64,000 nt of DNA. Source: Axinella damicornis. Its lineage: Eukaryota > Porifera > Demospongiae > Axinellida > Axinellidae. The DNA lies in assembly GCA_963931865.1 (NCBI GenBank), contig OZ007507.1, positions 12,314,932 to 12,378,931 on the forward strand, read 5' to 3'. Positions 23,101-33,437 of the stretch are shown one piece after another. Position 1 is the stretch's first letter. Each line of letters opens with the position of its first letter. The notes beneath the pieces were generated by a model. The model did no database searches. It was not told where the DNA came from and was given only the letters and a program-made list of their open reading frames with translations. The position numbers were made by a program, and so were the translations under genes.

Positions 23101-26100
23101 AGACTGTACTGGCATCCAACGTCGAAGAGAGCGATCGAGCAATGGCGGCCGACGGCACGACAAAAGTGCTTGTATCTCCACCACCAAGGTGAGTTTCAGC
23201 ACAATTATTATGATTGTGTCCCTGCATGATGGCGATCACGATGGTGTAGTCAGAATCTCTGTAGACCTTTCCTGCATGCTGTGAGGTTGGATTAATTACG
23301 CGGCACAATTTTTCCCCTACCAGGAGTGTAGTTATACGAGTATAGTTTATTACTGAATCAGGAATATTAGGTTACCATATGCACACAACACACTGGCAGG
23401 TGATTGGGTTTGACAGTGTGGATGACGAGAGCAAACTGGAGTACCACCAGTTTCGGCAAACCAGCCCCACCCCCTCCGAGTGGACCTCTGAAGAGAACCC
23501 GCCCTATGCCTACTACCTCTTCTACATGTATGCCAACATCACCATCCTGAACAGACTGAGAAAGTGAGTGATAGCTGCATTGTTTATTGTGACTTGATGG
23601 ATGGGCCGACCCACCATTCTGTGGATTACATATTCATCTAGAGGTCAAATAACTTGTACAGTTATTTTGTGCACTTAACCAACTAATTGGATAGTAACAG
23701 GCTAATGCCAGCAGGAAGCCAGTAGATTGGATCAGGTTAAAGGGAATTACACTCCTGGTTGGGCTCGTCATTAGTTTACGGTACGTATGTATCTTTAAAG
23801 TTGATGCCGTGATTCTGAAACCTTTCCATCGCTGGTCCAGAATTCCGTTACAAACATGAACGCGGAAGGCCTAAACACGACAAGGCCTAGACGAACTCCG
23901 GAATATCCGTAAGAGAAGCTGCACCGTTTTTCTGAAACTTAGGTGTGTACAAAGCCAGTGCTCTTTGGAAGAAGCCTTCCGCGTCTTCAGAAGAAACTTT
24001 CCAATTCTCAGATCTGAAGAAGACTTCGAAGAAGCTACACTGCAAACATGAATCGGAAAGGCCTTCCGAATTGTGGCATCAATTTAATGTTCCTGCTGTT
24101 ATGTGGATTCCTTTCTTGCTTCAGGATCCGTGGACTGAATTTATTCTCACTTCGCCCACACTGTGGAGAGGCCGGCCCCGCCCACCACCTGGTCACAGCC
24201 TTCTTGCTTGCACAAAACATCTCACATGGTCTGCTACTCAGGAAGGTATGTGTAATTCAGCTCTGTAAATTGGTAGGGTATCCTCCCTCCCCTTCTTCCC
24301 CATTCTTGTAACACCACTCGTGGGCCCAGACATGTGGTTTCAGAAGAGCTGTTTGTATGATTCTGTTGCCAAATTGTGTTCACCCCATCAAGCCCGGAAC
24401 TGACGGCCCTTGTAAAAAGCTTCAAAGATGGTATCACCAGCACTATCTGCGTACAGCTCCTAGGGTGGGGCTAGTGTCTACCGTGGGTGCTGAAAAGAAA
24501 CACGCTCTGTTTCAAATGCTATGACTAGTACTGACTACCACTGGAGATTTTTTCTAAACTCCTCGCTTAGAACATTGTATTGTTGGAGGCTGGATATCAT
24601 GGTCGAGATTCATCAAGCATGTAGTGAATGAAGATCCTTCCAGCTGGGGCCACCTTATGTAGCTGCAAAACTGAGATTGCGTATTAAGGACAAGAGTTGC
24701 TGTGTTGTGTACCTCGTCTTCCACTCCTTCGAGCTCTATCAGTTTGGCCAGCTTTTCGGATGAATGCCTTCCTTCCAGGAGGTCTGAATCTATGATGATT
24801 ACAATCATGGTTGGACCAATCATGTCTCTTCTGCTTGTTACACTGCCTAAATATGTACGTACTGTACTGTAAATGCACAAGGTGCGTTACTTTGCGTACA
24901 ACTCATTTTGTGCATGTTTCTGTATTTGAACATGACGTCTGCACTTTGCACCTTAGCACAGTACTTTTGCGCACTCTAGCACAGCACATTCTTTTATTTC
25001 TGTGACACAATGTTCTCCACTTTGGAATTTTCCTCTACAATACATGTATACTGCAACATGGAAATGGGTGGTCTGGTATCTTATGTTTACCGTATCGATT
25101 TTGGTATGATGTGTGATCCAAGTGGTTGCTCTGTGCCCAGGTGCCCACACTACAGTACCTCTACTACCTGGCCCAGATAGGTGTCGCCATGTCCCCGCTG
25201 AGCAACAACTCGTTGTTCCTGGACTACCACCGCAACCCCCTCCCAGAATACTTTGCCCGTGGCCTCCTGATATCCCTCTCCACTGATGATCCCCTGCAGT
25301 TCCACTATACTAAAGTGTGTTAACATAATGAGCTACGTACTTAGTTGACAATCATACCATACGGTACGCATCTTTAAAAATGATGCACATTTGTGGAACT
25401 GCTTCCGTCATGGTGCCGGAATTACACAGCTCCGGAAGACCTCCCTCTCCACTGATGATCCCCTGCAGTTCCACTATACTAAACATAATGAGCTACGTAC
25501 TTAGTTGACAATCATACCATACGGTACGCATCTTTAAAATGATGCACATTTGTGGAACTGCTTCCGTCATGGTGCCGGAATTACACAGCTCCAGAAGACC
25601 TAAACGCAGCTATGGAAGGCCTAAACGAAGCTAAGTAAGTGAAGCTGCACCATTTTTCTGAAACTTAGGTAGGTACGTACAAAACCAGTGCTTTTTGGAA
25701 GAAGTTTTCTGCATTTTTGGAAGAAAACTTATGATTCTCAGAAGAAGCCTTCCAGTTTACGGCGAAGCTGCGCTGCAAAGTCATGTTGGAAAGGCTTTCC
25801 GAATCTCGGCATCAATTTTAGAGAAGCGTACCATACTTTATTCCTGGGATGTAGCTTATCGTGTGGCAGGAGGAGCACTATGCAATGTCACGTGTACCCT
25901 TGGGCAGGCTTTAACTGAGGGTTTTACTGAAGTTAACACTTGATTCGCCTACTGAAAGAGGCGAAACACCTCAGCCCAAGTGTACAACTCTTACCCCTTG
26001 TTTTCCCTCCTATTGTGCTTACTGAAGTGCAAAGACAATCAAGCATGCTGGAGAATGTAATTACAACAAAAGATATAGGGTTCCAGCTACTGCATGTTCT

Positions 26101-29100
26101 TTGCCAACTCTTGACACCCCGTGCAAAGCGACACCCCCTGCAAAGCTTAATTGTGGCCACTGCACCATGCACTTACTTGAGTCTTCATCCGTGCTATACT
26201 GAGTATACCGATGATGACCCCACTGCTCATGCAGCCGCACCCAGTTCCAGACATCACTGCCGCCATGCTGGGTGCATCCCCGTCCCACCCTTTTGCTCAC
26301 GTTTACATGTAACTCCCAAGGATTTTGCCGGAAGTGACATGAAAGTCTCACGACAATTATATGCACTATGGGCCCAAAAGGGTTTTAACTTAACTTAATT
26401 AAGAGTATCATTTACATTCCCATGTCAAACTAGCTTGAGTTCCACCATTGTGCTTTTTGCTGTCATGCATGACAGCTCCTTCAATATGCTCTTCTGAATA
26501 ATTATTTATCAGGAGCGCATGAGCATACGGTGCCCTAGCCGAAGTAGTAGTCCTTCACATGTCCCAAAATTTTACCTTACATGTATATGGCAAGAGGCCA
26601 TTACATAGAAGTGTGAAAAACAAATTGTTGTTTGTGTGGTATATACTGCAAAGGCCTTCCTATAACCGTAAGGTGTGAGGGATTACAACATGTCTATACT
26701 AGTTTGACGCTCAGTTTGTACATTATTTTCGCAGCCAAAATCAACAGAGCTATGCATGGTCTCATACACCCCAGATACCAGGATGTAACTACAACATAGC
26801 ATTAATTCTGATTTGCTTGTCTGTCAATGACAACCCACACAAGCAGATCATCTGTAAAGCTAGCTTCCAGCATGATCACCTCCTTCGCCGCCTTCTGCGG
26901 CTCCTGCGCTCCTGCTAGTATCCATGTTGTACCCATTGAGTTGCTCAGGCCCACCCACTGATGTTTTATGTTTGTTAGATGCAGTGCTCCCATCCTTACA
27001 GGAGCCCCTGATGGAGGAGTACAGTATTGCCGCTCAGGTGTGGAAGCTGAGTCCGTGTGACATGTGTGAGCTGGCCAGGAACTCCGTCCTGATGAGTGGA
27101 TTCGAGGAACACGTATGTTGGTGTAGAGGGAGAAAGCACAAAGTTTAACTGATGTACCATAATATCCCGATAACACAGCCATGGGTGATGAACATTAGTG
27201 GCTACGCAATTTGCAGGTGCAGTGGGTGGGCCTACTTTTACTAAGCCCGCTCCTATTTACGTAGTTTCTATATGTATACGAGTGTCACACTGAAACTAGC
27301 AACTCTTCACTCCCTAGCTGGCTGCATGAACCAGGAGCCCATAACAGGAAGGAGCGTCCAACTAGCATACCCATCAGTCGCAAGGTCACAGCACATGACA
27401 CTCCTTATACGGATTTGAATTGCTCACATTTGCGGTCTGTGTACATGTACGGCTGTGCTTAAGTAGGTGGGCAGGTGTTGAGTATGCTATCATGGATGGT
27501 TAGTTTTTCACACGTCTGCGAATAGGCCTGAGCTAATTATTCACAAAATTATTTATTTTATTTGAATATTCTTGACAACTAAGCTCATTATTTTACGTCA
27601 ACAACCTGTTATTCACAAAACATTGTGATCGACTTTTCGTTTACGAGCCAACTCAGATGGCTTGGGGCTCCGTAAGTGGTCTAGCAGAGACGCACAGGAG
27701 GAGGTAGACTCGTGCTCTGTAGCCTCTGTTCCTGTTTCGGAGCTCGAAAGCGACGAAAGGTCGCCACAGCACTCCGCATCAGACCCACACAAGGCAGCCA
27801 TGAGCCACGTGGCTGAAACTACATGCCCACTAATAAGTATTTTCATTTTCTGGCCCGATTATTCGCGAATAATGTGCAGTTCGGGTAAGTCCCTATTATT
27901 CTGCAAATTATGCGCACATAATTAGCTCAGGCCTATCTGCGAACCCTCACAGACTTCTTAACAAAGTAGGTGCAAGTTGTAGCCCAGCCCTATAAGGCAT
28001 TTTGTGCAACTGCTATCTTGCGAGTGATGGAACCCTAACAAGTACGGTAGTTTGACGCTCCTTCGCGCCACTTTGCGGCGCTCATAAGCTCCTGATGAAC
28101 GCAAACAGAACACAGTAGGAGTGCCATGTCTGCTTCCCAGAATCTGTGCTGTGGTGCTACTATGCTCTAGAGGCGATTGCATACACTAGATATAAACATG
28201 AAGAGCACAATATGTGCATGTATGCATAGTTTCATGTCAGGGGCGGTGGAAGCACTTTAGCTTTGGTCAGGCGATTACATCATCACAAGTGGCACCTCAA
28301 TCCACATCTTGTCTCAGTCAAATTTGTCTCTGAATTCCAAAAGTATAGGGAAGTTCAGGGCTTGGCAAAGTGCCCAATGGGGGTGATTAGTCTCTCTCGA
28401 GTAGTAGCATACTACCGCGAAGGTGCTCATTTCTCAGCATCTCCGGCAGTGCTGGGGAGGCGAAATATAGTGGAGGTATTATGTATCTAATCTATACTGA
28501 AGCTGCAGAGGAGCCGATTATCACAAAGCGAACTTTGACAGTAGTATGCTGGTGTGCAAAGCATGTCCTTGTTGGGAGCAGGGAAGTTTTTAAATCCTAT
28601 ACTTAGATTGCATCTGCTGGCTTTTCAGGCGCCAACATTGGTCCGGTGGTCGCCAGGTCTGCCGGACCTGTTCCATCATCTCTGACCACTACACAACCGA
28701 TTGTGCAACAGCATACAACAAACTAGTCCATCCTCTTTTCTGGCACAGTAAATGGGTTTATTTTCTAGGGTGGGTGTACTATCAGGAGATTACGTGGCAT
28801 AGCCTCGTTCCCAGTCCCATGCCCAGCTTTTTCATTGCTTGCACTGTTGCAGTACGGAAAAGCGGGGAGGGCCTGGTAAGGGTCCCCATTGCTGCTCCAA
28901 TGTTCTCAATAAGAATCCAGTCTTGGTTGAGGACTTGGTGACCAGGACTCTGATGATCTTCGATGGGCTGACCTCCTCACATGAGCATGACATAATTGAC
29001 AAATTTAATGGCAAAAGTTACGGAATGAAGATGCTTCGTTCAACCATCTACTAGGTGTTGAACACTTGCATGGTCAGTGTTCTCACCAGAAATTTGTTTA

Positions 29101-29716
29101 GGAGGGGTGAATAATGAGATTCATAGCATTCAGAAACCTCACCTGCCAAGTACTTCAAGTGGTTGCTAAGTCTTGCAAAGTGCTGGCAAAGGGCACACTT
29201 TGCTTTTAGACCAGACCACAAAGGGCACATTAGAAGCCCAATCAGGCACAGTGCCCTTCAGAAAAGGCCTATATAGCGTGAACACACTGCAGAGAACACA
29301 CTGCACTCGGTGTGTATGACAGTCACTCTCCGATATTTGTGGGTACCTTCACTCTTCCTGCTGTTCTGAGGCCCAGTATGGCCACGTTCATTTCAAGTCA
29401 TCTTTCTACCCTTAACTATCATTCACGTGATAAACCTTACCAGGCCCTCCCCGCTTTTCCGTATTGCAAGCGGTGAAAAGCTGGGCGTGGGACTGGGAAC
29501 GAGGCTATAATATAATGTGGTACCGGTATCTAGTTTGATAATTCATGCTGTGCCACTTGTATTCAGGTCAAGAGACACTGGATTGGCAATAAGTTCAGTG
29601 AGGAAGGACCAGGCGGAAATGACATCACCAGAACCAATGTCCCCAATATCCGAGTGGCCTACAGACATGAGACCTTGATAGAGGAACTTAAGCACATTTT
29701 TTATGGACAGGAATGA
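10694..29716 (+). CDS. AMPD: AMP deaminase, complete 18-exon gene (818 residues)
   Basis: The enzyme deaminates AMP to IMP and ammonia in the purine nucleotide cycle, as a cytosolic zinc-dependent tetramer. Exons: 10694-10814, 12058-12222, 12673-12914, 13516-13723, 14598-14734, 15536-15651, 16741-16870, 17561-17692, 19610-19672, 20282-20336, 20758-20834, 21516-21679, 22021-22147, 23400-23563, 24125-24245, 25141-25314, 27002-27112, 29567-29716. All joins keep phase and give 819 codons including TGA. Zinc and active-site motifs are intact: [20 protein letters not shown] (His377, His379), LRPHCGEAG (His646, Glu649), [11 protein letters not shown] and SLSTDDP (719-725). The N-terminal part is variable, as in the AMPD1/2/3 family; closest recalled similarity is to AMPD2, but the symbol is kept generic because animals outside vertebrates usually have one gene. 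The start [16 protein letters not shown] is the first in-frame ATG; an upstream non-coding exon is possible. Confidence 0.93.
11240..11770. repeat. Two-copy direct repeat, ~265-bp unit
   Basis: The segments beginning near 11245 and 11515 share GGTCTRGTCCTACCCACCAA, GGCAGACAGAAATCTT, CCAATGCCAGGAAATGCA and TATTATGAAGTACACTATTA. The second copy has small deletions. Confidence 0.8.
11868..12050. repeat. Polypyrimidine-rich tract before exon 2
   Basis: Nearly pure CT composition (CCCCTCTCC-type units) for about 180 bp, ending at the acceptor ATATATAG of exon 2. It is a long polypyrimidine tract, probably grown by slippage. Confidence 0.85.
12281..12440. repeat. GT microsatellite, about 160 bp
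   Basis: Almost pure GT with a few GCATGT interruptions, in intron 2 of AMP deaminase. Confidence 0.95.
12449..12512 (+). repeat. tRNA-derived SINE fragment
   Basis: It has a tRNA-like A box (TGGCCAAGTGG) and, about 35 bp later, a decayed B box (GTTTAGAGTCCCAC). This is the internal Pol III promoter layout of a SINE head. It lies between the GT and CCCCT tracts. Confidence 0.6.
12503..12665. repeat. CCCCT-type microsatellite
   Basis: About 160 bp of CCCCT/CCCT units directly precede exon 3 and serve as its polypyrimidine tract. The complementary strand is G-rich and could form G-quadruplexes. Confidence 0.9.
13732..13951. mobile_element. MITE inserted right behind the exon 4 splice donor
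   Basis: Arms GCGGATTGCACTTCCGTTCG near 13734 and the reverse complement ending near 13950 enclose about 150 bp without coding signal. The left end starts within 10 bp of the exon 4 donor GTGAGTG (13724). Confidence 0.75.
14144..14174. repeat. Homopolymer of 31 G
   Basis: An uninterrupted G run in intron 4. Such runs are often mis-sized in assemblies and can fold into G-quadruplexes. Confidence 0.9.
14479..14550. repeat. C-rich and CA tract before exon 5
   Basis: CCCTCC runs, a long C homopolymer and a short CA stretch lie shortly upstream of the exon 5 acceptor (ACTGCAG, exon from 14598). Confidence 0.85.
15226..15525. repeat. CA-derived minisatellite before exon 6
   Basis: About 300 bp. 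It starts as CACACG-type repeats, then becomes a higher-order unit of about 18-26 bp containing CGCATACTCACACCCACA. It ends at the exon 6 acceptor CCCTGCAG. Confidence 0.9.
15620..15965. repeat. Tandem duplication of the exon 6 end and its splice donor (3 copies)
   Basis: The last ~25 nt of exon 6 (CTCTCCACACACGGACCCAT) with donor GTGAGTCAGGGAGAT and ~100 bp of intron recur twice downstream. Donor-like GT sites stand at 15652 (real), 15787 and 15925, a period of about 135-138 bp. The copies have diverged by several substitutions. Confidence 0.85.
15980..16320. repeat. Dispersed repeat copy (19800/48540 family)
   Basis: It shares ACAAGTAACTTCGGTCACTTC at its start and GTCTAGTCCTGTCCCC, CCACTTCTGTTTGTCACACAC near its end with the copies at 19800-20215 and 48540-49050. 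Confidence 0.55.
16856..17110. repeat. Tandem duplication of the exon 7 end and its splice donor (5 copies)
   Basis: The block TACAATGTCAGGAAG plus donor GTGGGTG and GTCAGTGG repeats five times with periods of 53, 53, 53 and 48 bp. Donor GT sites are at 16871 (real), 16924, 16977, 17030 and 17078. Each copy repeats the exon end coding YNVRK. Confidence 0.9.
17113..17172. repeat. GT microsatellite in intron 7
   Basis: About 60 bp of GT with few interruptions. It is followed at 17300-17560 by a CT/CA-rich region of imperfect TCACACACTC-type units that leads to the exon 8 acceptor. Confidence 0.9.
17893..19290. repeat. 19-bp satellite in AMP deaminase intron 8, over 70 copies
   Basis: The unit is GCAGCGTACACTATAGCAT, repeated head to tail for ~1.4 kb. 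A 17-bp variant lacking AG (GCGCGTACACTATAGCAT context) recurs in clusters, and single-base variants (TACAGCAT, GTGTAC, GCATAC) spread in local runs. Each junction forms the palindrome GCATGC. The array fills most of the 1.9-kb intron between exons 8 and 9. Confidence 0.97.
19800..20215. repeat. Dispersed repeat, copy A
   Basis: It shares a start (TTTGCTCGCTCAGATACTG), a middle of CAGCTGCTGCTMCCCRATTG-like units and an end (GAACATTCTTCGC, AGTCTAGAACGTCCCACTTC, AAAGTCTTAGTGTATTGAT) with the copy at 48540-49050. The ends suggest a SINE or non-autonomous element; no promoter boxes were found. Confidence 0.65.
20540..20715 (-). repeat. tRNA-derived SINE with a tandem-repeat tail
   Basis: Read on the - strand, A box TGGCTTAGTGGTAAGA and B box GGGTTTGAACCC lie about 35 bp apart at 20640-20705. 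They are followed by a tail of four ~18-bp repeats (TTTGGTCATGGTCGAT on the + strand, 20545-20620). The element lies in intron 10, antisense to the host gene. It is not a tRNA gene: the acceptor stem does not pair. Confidence 0.7.
22148..23399. other. AMP deaminase intron 13
   Basis: Apart from the palindrome at 22723-22766 and a segment at 22775-22850 that resembles 29145-29225 (AGTACTTCMAGTRGTTGCT, AGACCACAAAG), nothing recognisable is seen. Confidence 0.45.
22723..22766. repeat. 44-bp palindrome with the CAGGAGCGCATAAT end motif
   Basis: GGGAAACCAGGAGCGCATAA is followed at once by its reverse complement. The same CAGGAGC(G/C)CATAA motif forms the ends of the elements at 36092-36353 and 39153-42294, so this may be two ends with nothing between. 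Confidence 0.7.
23780..24090. repeat. Dispersed repeat, copy 1 of the GGAAGGCCTAAAC family
   Basis: It shares GTACGTATGTATCTTTAAAG, TTTTTCTGAAACTTAGGT, CAGTGCTCTTTGGAAGAAG and GGAAAGGCCTTCCGAAT with copies at 25360-25820 and, in part, 51260-51440. It is rich in AGAAG/CTTCC words and ends near the exon 15 acceptor. Confidence 0.7.
24246..25140. other. AMP deaminase intron 15
   Basis: About 900 bp without recognised genes or clear repeats. Confidence 0.5.
25273..25600. repeat. Tandem duplication of the exon 16 end (2 copies)
   Basis: The last 42 nt of exon 16 (TCCCTCTCCACTGATGATCC through CACTATACTAAA) reappear at 25442-25483, 169 bp downstream, together with the following ~110 bp of intron. 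In the second copy the 8 nt carrying the donor (GTGTGTTA) are absent, so it cannot act as a donor. The copied exon piece encodes the catalytic SLSTDDP motif. Confidence 0.9.
25360..25820. repeat. Dispersed repeat, copy 2 of the GGAAGGCCTAAAC family
   Basis: It contains CATACGGTACGCATCTTTAA, CTGCTTCCGTCATGGTGCCG (twice, because of the local duplication), GAAGCTGCACCATTTTTCTG and CAGTGCTTTTTGGAAGAAG, in the same order as 23780-24090. Confidence 0.7.
27523..27935. mobile_element. hAT-type element with a transposase-like N-terminal remnant
   Basis: The 413-bp element has terminal inverted repeats beginning TAGGCCTGAGCTAATTAT and an exact 8-bp target duplication, TCTGCGAA, at 27515-27522 and 27936-27943. 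The 8-bp duplication is the hAT signature. On the - strand (about 27613-27846) an open frame reads [12 protein letters not shown]... and ends with [18 protein letters not shown]. The [12 protein letters not shown] motif resembles the N-terminus of proteins in related transposons, from memory only. It lies in AMP deaminase intron 17, antisense. Confidence 0.8.
28801..29507. mobile_element. 707-bp inverted-repeat transposon, TAGCCTCGTTCCCAG family
   Basis: Arms of ~75 bp run from TAGCCTCGTTCCCAGTCCCA through AAAAGCGGGGAGGGCCTGG at the left, and the reverse complement ends at 29507. The interior has a short open frame of unknown meaning (about 28839-29054). No clear target duplication is visible. 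The element ends ~60 bp before the last AMP deaminase exon. Confidence 0.8.
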
Positions 29717-30789
29717 GACTGCAAAAAAAAATTCCTTGAGTATGCACTATTGTGTGAATTATGATGTACATACCATGTGCACTTTCCAATTTTGAGTTCT
29801 GAGTAATTTTCTCTGGGAAAGAAGTCACAATTAATTAAGTAATACCTAGGGATGGCCACTCTCAGGCACTCTGCTATGATTCCAACCCAAGACATATATA
29901 CCGATATCGTTCTGTGCATCAATTGCAGAGGACAATGACAATTGGGAGTCCTCTTACTATTCCAAGGTGAGGGAGATGGAAGGGAACCACCTCACCTTCC
30001 ATTGCATCGTGATGATGTCATCAGATATTGCAGTCATGAAGATCTGGAAGTTGAAGAGGAAGATTAATTTAATTTGAACTATATAGCAGCTATAGCTAGT
30101 ACCCAGTGTATGACAGTATTAGCTAGCTTCCTGCAGGGCTGGAACTTACGGGAGAGTGCATGGGTGAGGCTAGCGCCAGCTTGGTGTCAAGGAGTGCTAA
30201 TTAATTGCATGGATGCAACCAGTTTTTGCAGATCATTAATCTGCTGAATTGTTTACTAAACTGGAGGTTGGACATGGAAAATGCTTCAGGATTGCTCAGT
30301 GCATGAATATAAAGAGGAAAAATATACGAGAACAAGTGGCAATTCTGTTGCTATAATAATTTATTATATAGTCAATTAATTTACATGGACTGGCTGTGAG
30401 TAATTTACTTCGTGCCAGAGGAGCAATTATAAACAGAACTTCATTCCAGTCTATATAGTCTTCTAGAGCTTAGGGAGGGATGGAGTGATTCACTGAATCA
30501 AGGAAGACTCCGAAGGTCCCTGCTTTGCAAATCCTCAGTGTGAAAGGGTAAAAAAACTACATGCTCGTACTTTGAGGTTGCATTGCGCGCAGCTTTGGAA
30601 GAAGAGTGAGGTCAGAATACCGCCTTTACATTGCACCTTCCAGCCCAGCTGTAAGTCACCATTAGCCTCGCACCCAGTCCCACGCCCAGCTTTCCATCGC
30701 TTGCAGTACTGCAAGCGACGGAAAGCACTATGGGAGGCTTTTCTTCTGAATTGCATCCAAAAACACACTGAATACCATTGAGTGCCATG

Positions 30790-31450
30790 AGAAACTTCTG
30801 AAAAAGTTGCAGTTTTTGGCAGATGTGCTAGCATAGTACATCTGAAATTACGTGAATAACTGAAAACCATCTGAACTTTGCAGTCATTTTTTTCAGGTTC
30901 ATCTGAAGAATAATACAAGACTGTTTCTGAAAATTGTCTGAATAACATCTTCTGAAAATGCTCTGTATATCGGAGACCATCTGAAAACCATCTAAGTGAT
31001 TTTGAACACTCGTCAGTATCTGACTACGTTCTGAAATGCTGGCACTGAATATGTTCTGAATTGATACTGTATCTGAAATAGTTCTGAAACTTAAACATCT
31101 GAATACCATCTAAACAAGTGTGATTCTGAAATGGTTCTGAAACTCAAACATCTGAATACCATCTAAACAAGTTGTAGGGCTCATTATTATCTGAATGTAT
31201 TCTGAACGGATGGTGTGCATCTGAAATAGTTATGAAACTCAAACATCTGAATACCATCTAAAGAAGTTGTAGTAGCTAGCTACTCAAATGGCTATCTGAA
31301 TTTATTCTGAATGGATGGTGCACATGAAGCTATCTGAAATAGTTCTGACTCAAAAACATCTGAATGCCATCTAACCTTGAAGTTCAATATCTGACTTTAT
31401 TCGGAATGGGTAGACTATCTGAAATTGATCTGAAGTTGTTCTGATTTCTG
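30790..31450. repeat. Degenerate repeat field rich in ATCTGAA / TTCTGAA
   Basis: Imperfect units of ~40-90 bp built around ATCTGAAATAGTTCTGAAAC and AACATCTGAATACCATCTAA recur at least five times between 31060 and 31380, with looser CTGAA-rich sequence before. It reads like an old, eroded minisatellite. Confidence 0.75.
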
Positions 31451-32519
31451 AGAATTGCTTGTTAAATCATGGCCTAGCTAGTGTGTATTATCCATGAGCT
31501 AGCTCATCGTGCATGCTGTATGAATAGGCCTATAGCTGTCAAGTCAAAGTTGCGCACGGGGTACGTGCTCTGCTGAGCACCTCTAGTTTAGTTATAGTTA
31601 TAGTTTATAGTCTGTGGAATGATTTAGTTAGCTATAGTTATAGCTGCATGTGCTCCTTCTGAAGCCTTTAGTTCTAAAATGGAAAAAGGCCTAACTAAAA
31701 GGGTTTTAGGCTAATGAAAACTCAGTGAACCAAAACATTATAGCTAGTTTAATTTTCGATTTTCAGTTAGTTATAGTTTGAAGTCAAAACCACATACTAG
31801 CTAAAAGGGTATTTAACTAAAACAACACTATTATACCAACTGGGAGCTTCATGGGTGAAACAATTAGTAAAGTAGCAAGGGATGCATGAGTAGTATTATA
31901 CTAACACGAGCATACGTACATCCAACACAATGGTACAGCTAGTGTTTGAATGAATTAGGTAAGCTAATACGAGCATGCCAATACAACGGTACAATGATAG
32001 GGAGTATTTGAACGGAATTACCGAACTAGGTAAGCCATTCCACAAAGAGAAATCATGGGGGGGGGGAAGGAGTACATGAATCTATCAACTGGACGGACTA
32101 TAAGGTGAGATCATGTACATGCCTGGATGAAACAAGTGGTACCCTGCATGAGAGAGTCGCGGTAGGAGCAACAGACAACCCATGCACATAATAGTTGTAC
32201 AATGTGCATAATCAACTGTTTCTGAGAGAAGTCAAGGTGCATAGGTCCAGGGAATATCAATGTCCTCAAGCCCCAGTGCTCGAGGCTCACTCAGCAAGCC
32301 AACTTATGGGCACTTTCAAGTATTTTGACTATTTGTTGGTCCATCAGAAGATAAGTGTCCCATGCAAACTTGGCTGGCATAGCTACTCAAGATGAGGCCT
32401 AATCAGTAAAAGTGCTGGAACTGCAGTAACCCAACTAGCTTTCGGGCTTTAGCCTGAGGTAATTTCTCGAAAGGAAGTGGCCGGGACAGGCTGTCTCTTA
32501 CTCGAGAACACTATGGCTT

Positions 32520-32790
32520 TGCATTTAGAAGTTAAATGTCATTATCAGCCCATACTCCCAAGTGCATCAACATCCTGCTGTAACAGTTGGAAGTCAGATA
32601 CCTACACTGGCTTGTACAACAGGACATCACCAGTGTAGCTATATGACTAGCTTGCTCCCAGGAGATAAAGATAGCTTGGCAATTCCATTGGTATAAATCA
32701 GGAAAAGAAGGGGCCCAAGGACAGATCCCTGGCCACACCAGAGATAACAGGGACAAAGTTTGAAGCTGCACCATTAACCGGTTAGTGAAG
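32520..32790 (-). pseudogene. LINE reverse-transcriptase fragment, frameshifted
   Basis: On the - strand two frames together read SNFVPVISGV and GPLLFLIYTNGIAKLS, the typical motif of non-LTR reverse transcriptases (SGVPQGSVLGPLLF.IYIND). A 1-nt frameshift after the SGV block and stop codons (for example after SKLVI) show it is dead. No endonuclease domain or tail is seen nearby. Confidence 0.7.
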
Positions 32791-33183
32791 TACTATAGTC
32801 AGCAGTCTATGGCCACTAGCCCTCTCTGTCAGAGGGGCTAGCTAGCGGCTAGACTGGGCAGTCAGTATATGGGGAAGCCATTCTGGTTCCAAGCCAATTG
32901 CCCAGTACACTGCAGAAGAGACCTTGACATGAGGGAGTGGTACCTGGAAGATAGAGTGTATCCTTTGCTGGTGTCACTGGTCCTAGCTATAGCCCTGGTC
33001 ATATATAAGTGGACCTTGGAGCCATGCAGCCTTATAGCTACCTGCAGCTGCATAATATAGTAATGGTTGACTTTTGTGCAAAACTGACCTGTGATGAATG
33101 GCTATAACTCTGGAGTTTAATTCATAACATAGACCGCCCCAATGAACACCAACTGTACATGTATGTGTCAGAGGCTAGACGGT

Positions 33184-33437
33184 TCAAAGTTGCAACTTTG
33201 AACTCTAAACTTTATTTCACATGCAGCTGCATGCGAAATAAAGTCTAGAGTTTAAAGTTGCAATTTGAACTCGTAGACTTCATTTCACATGCAGCTGCAT
33301 GCGAAATAAAGGCTAGATTGAACTCTAGACTTTATTTCGCATGCAGCTGCATGCGAAATAAAGGCTAGAGTTCAAAGTTGATTTGAACTCTAGACTTTAT
33401 TTCGCATGCAGCTGCTTGCGAAATAAAGGTCTGGAGA
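33184..33437. repeat. Four tandem perfect-type palindromes (~62 bp each)
   Basis: Each unit is CTTTATTTCRCATGCAGCTG followed by CATGCGAAATAAAG, flanked by GAACTCTAGA/TCTAGAGTT arms. The dyad centres are GCAGCTGC. Four copies follow each other; the last has a C-to-T change (TGCTTGCG). Confidence 0.9.

Noticed and set aside
32195..32395. Open frame upstream of the LINE fragment as part of a gene
   Set aside because: No recognisable domain and no splice partners; it is likely decayed repeat sequence.
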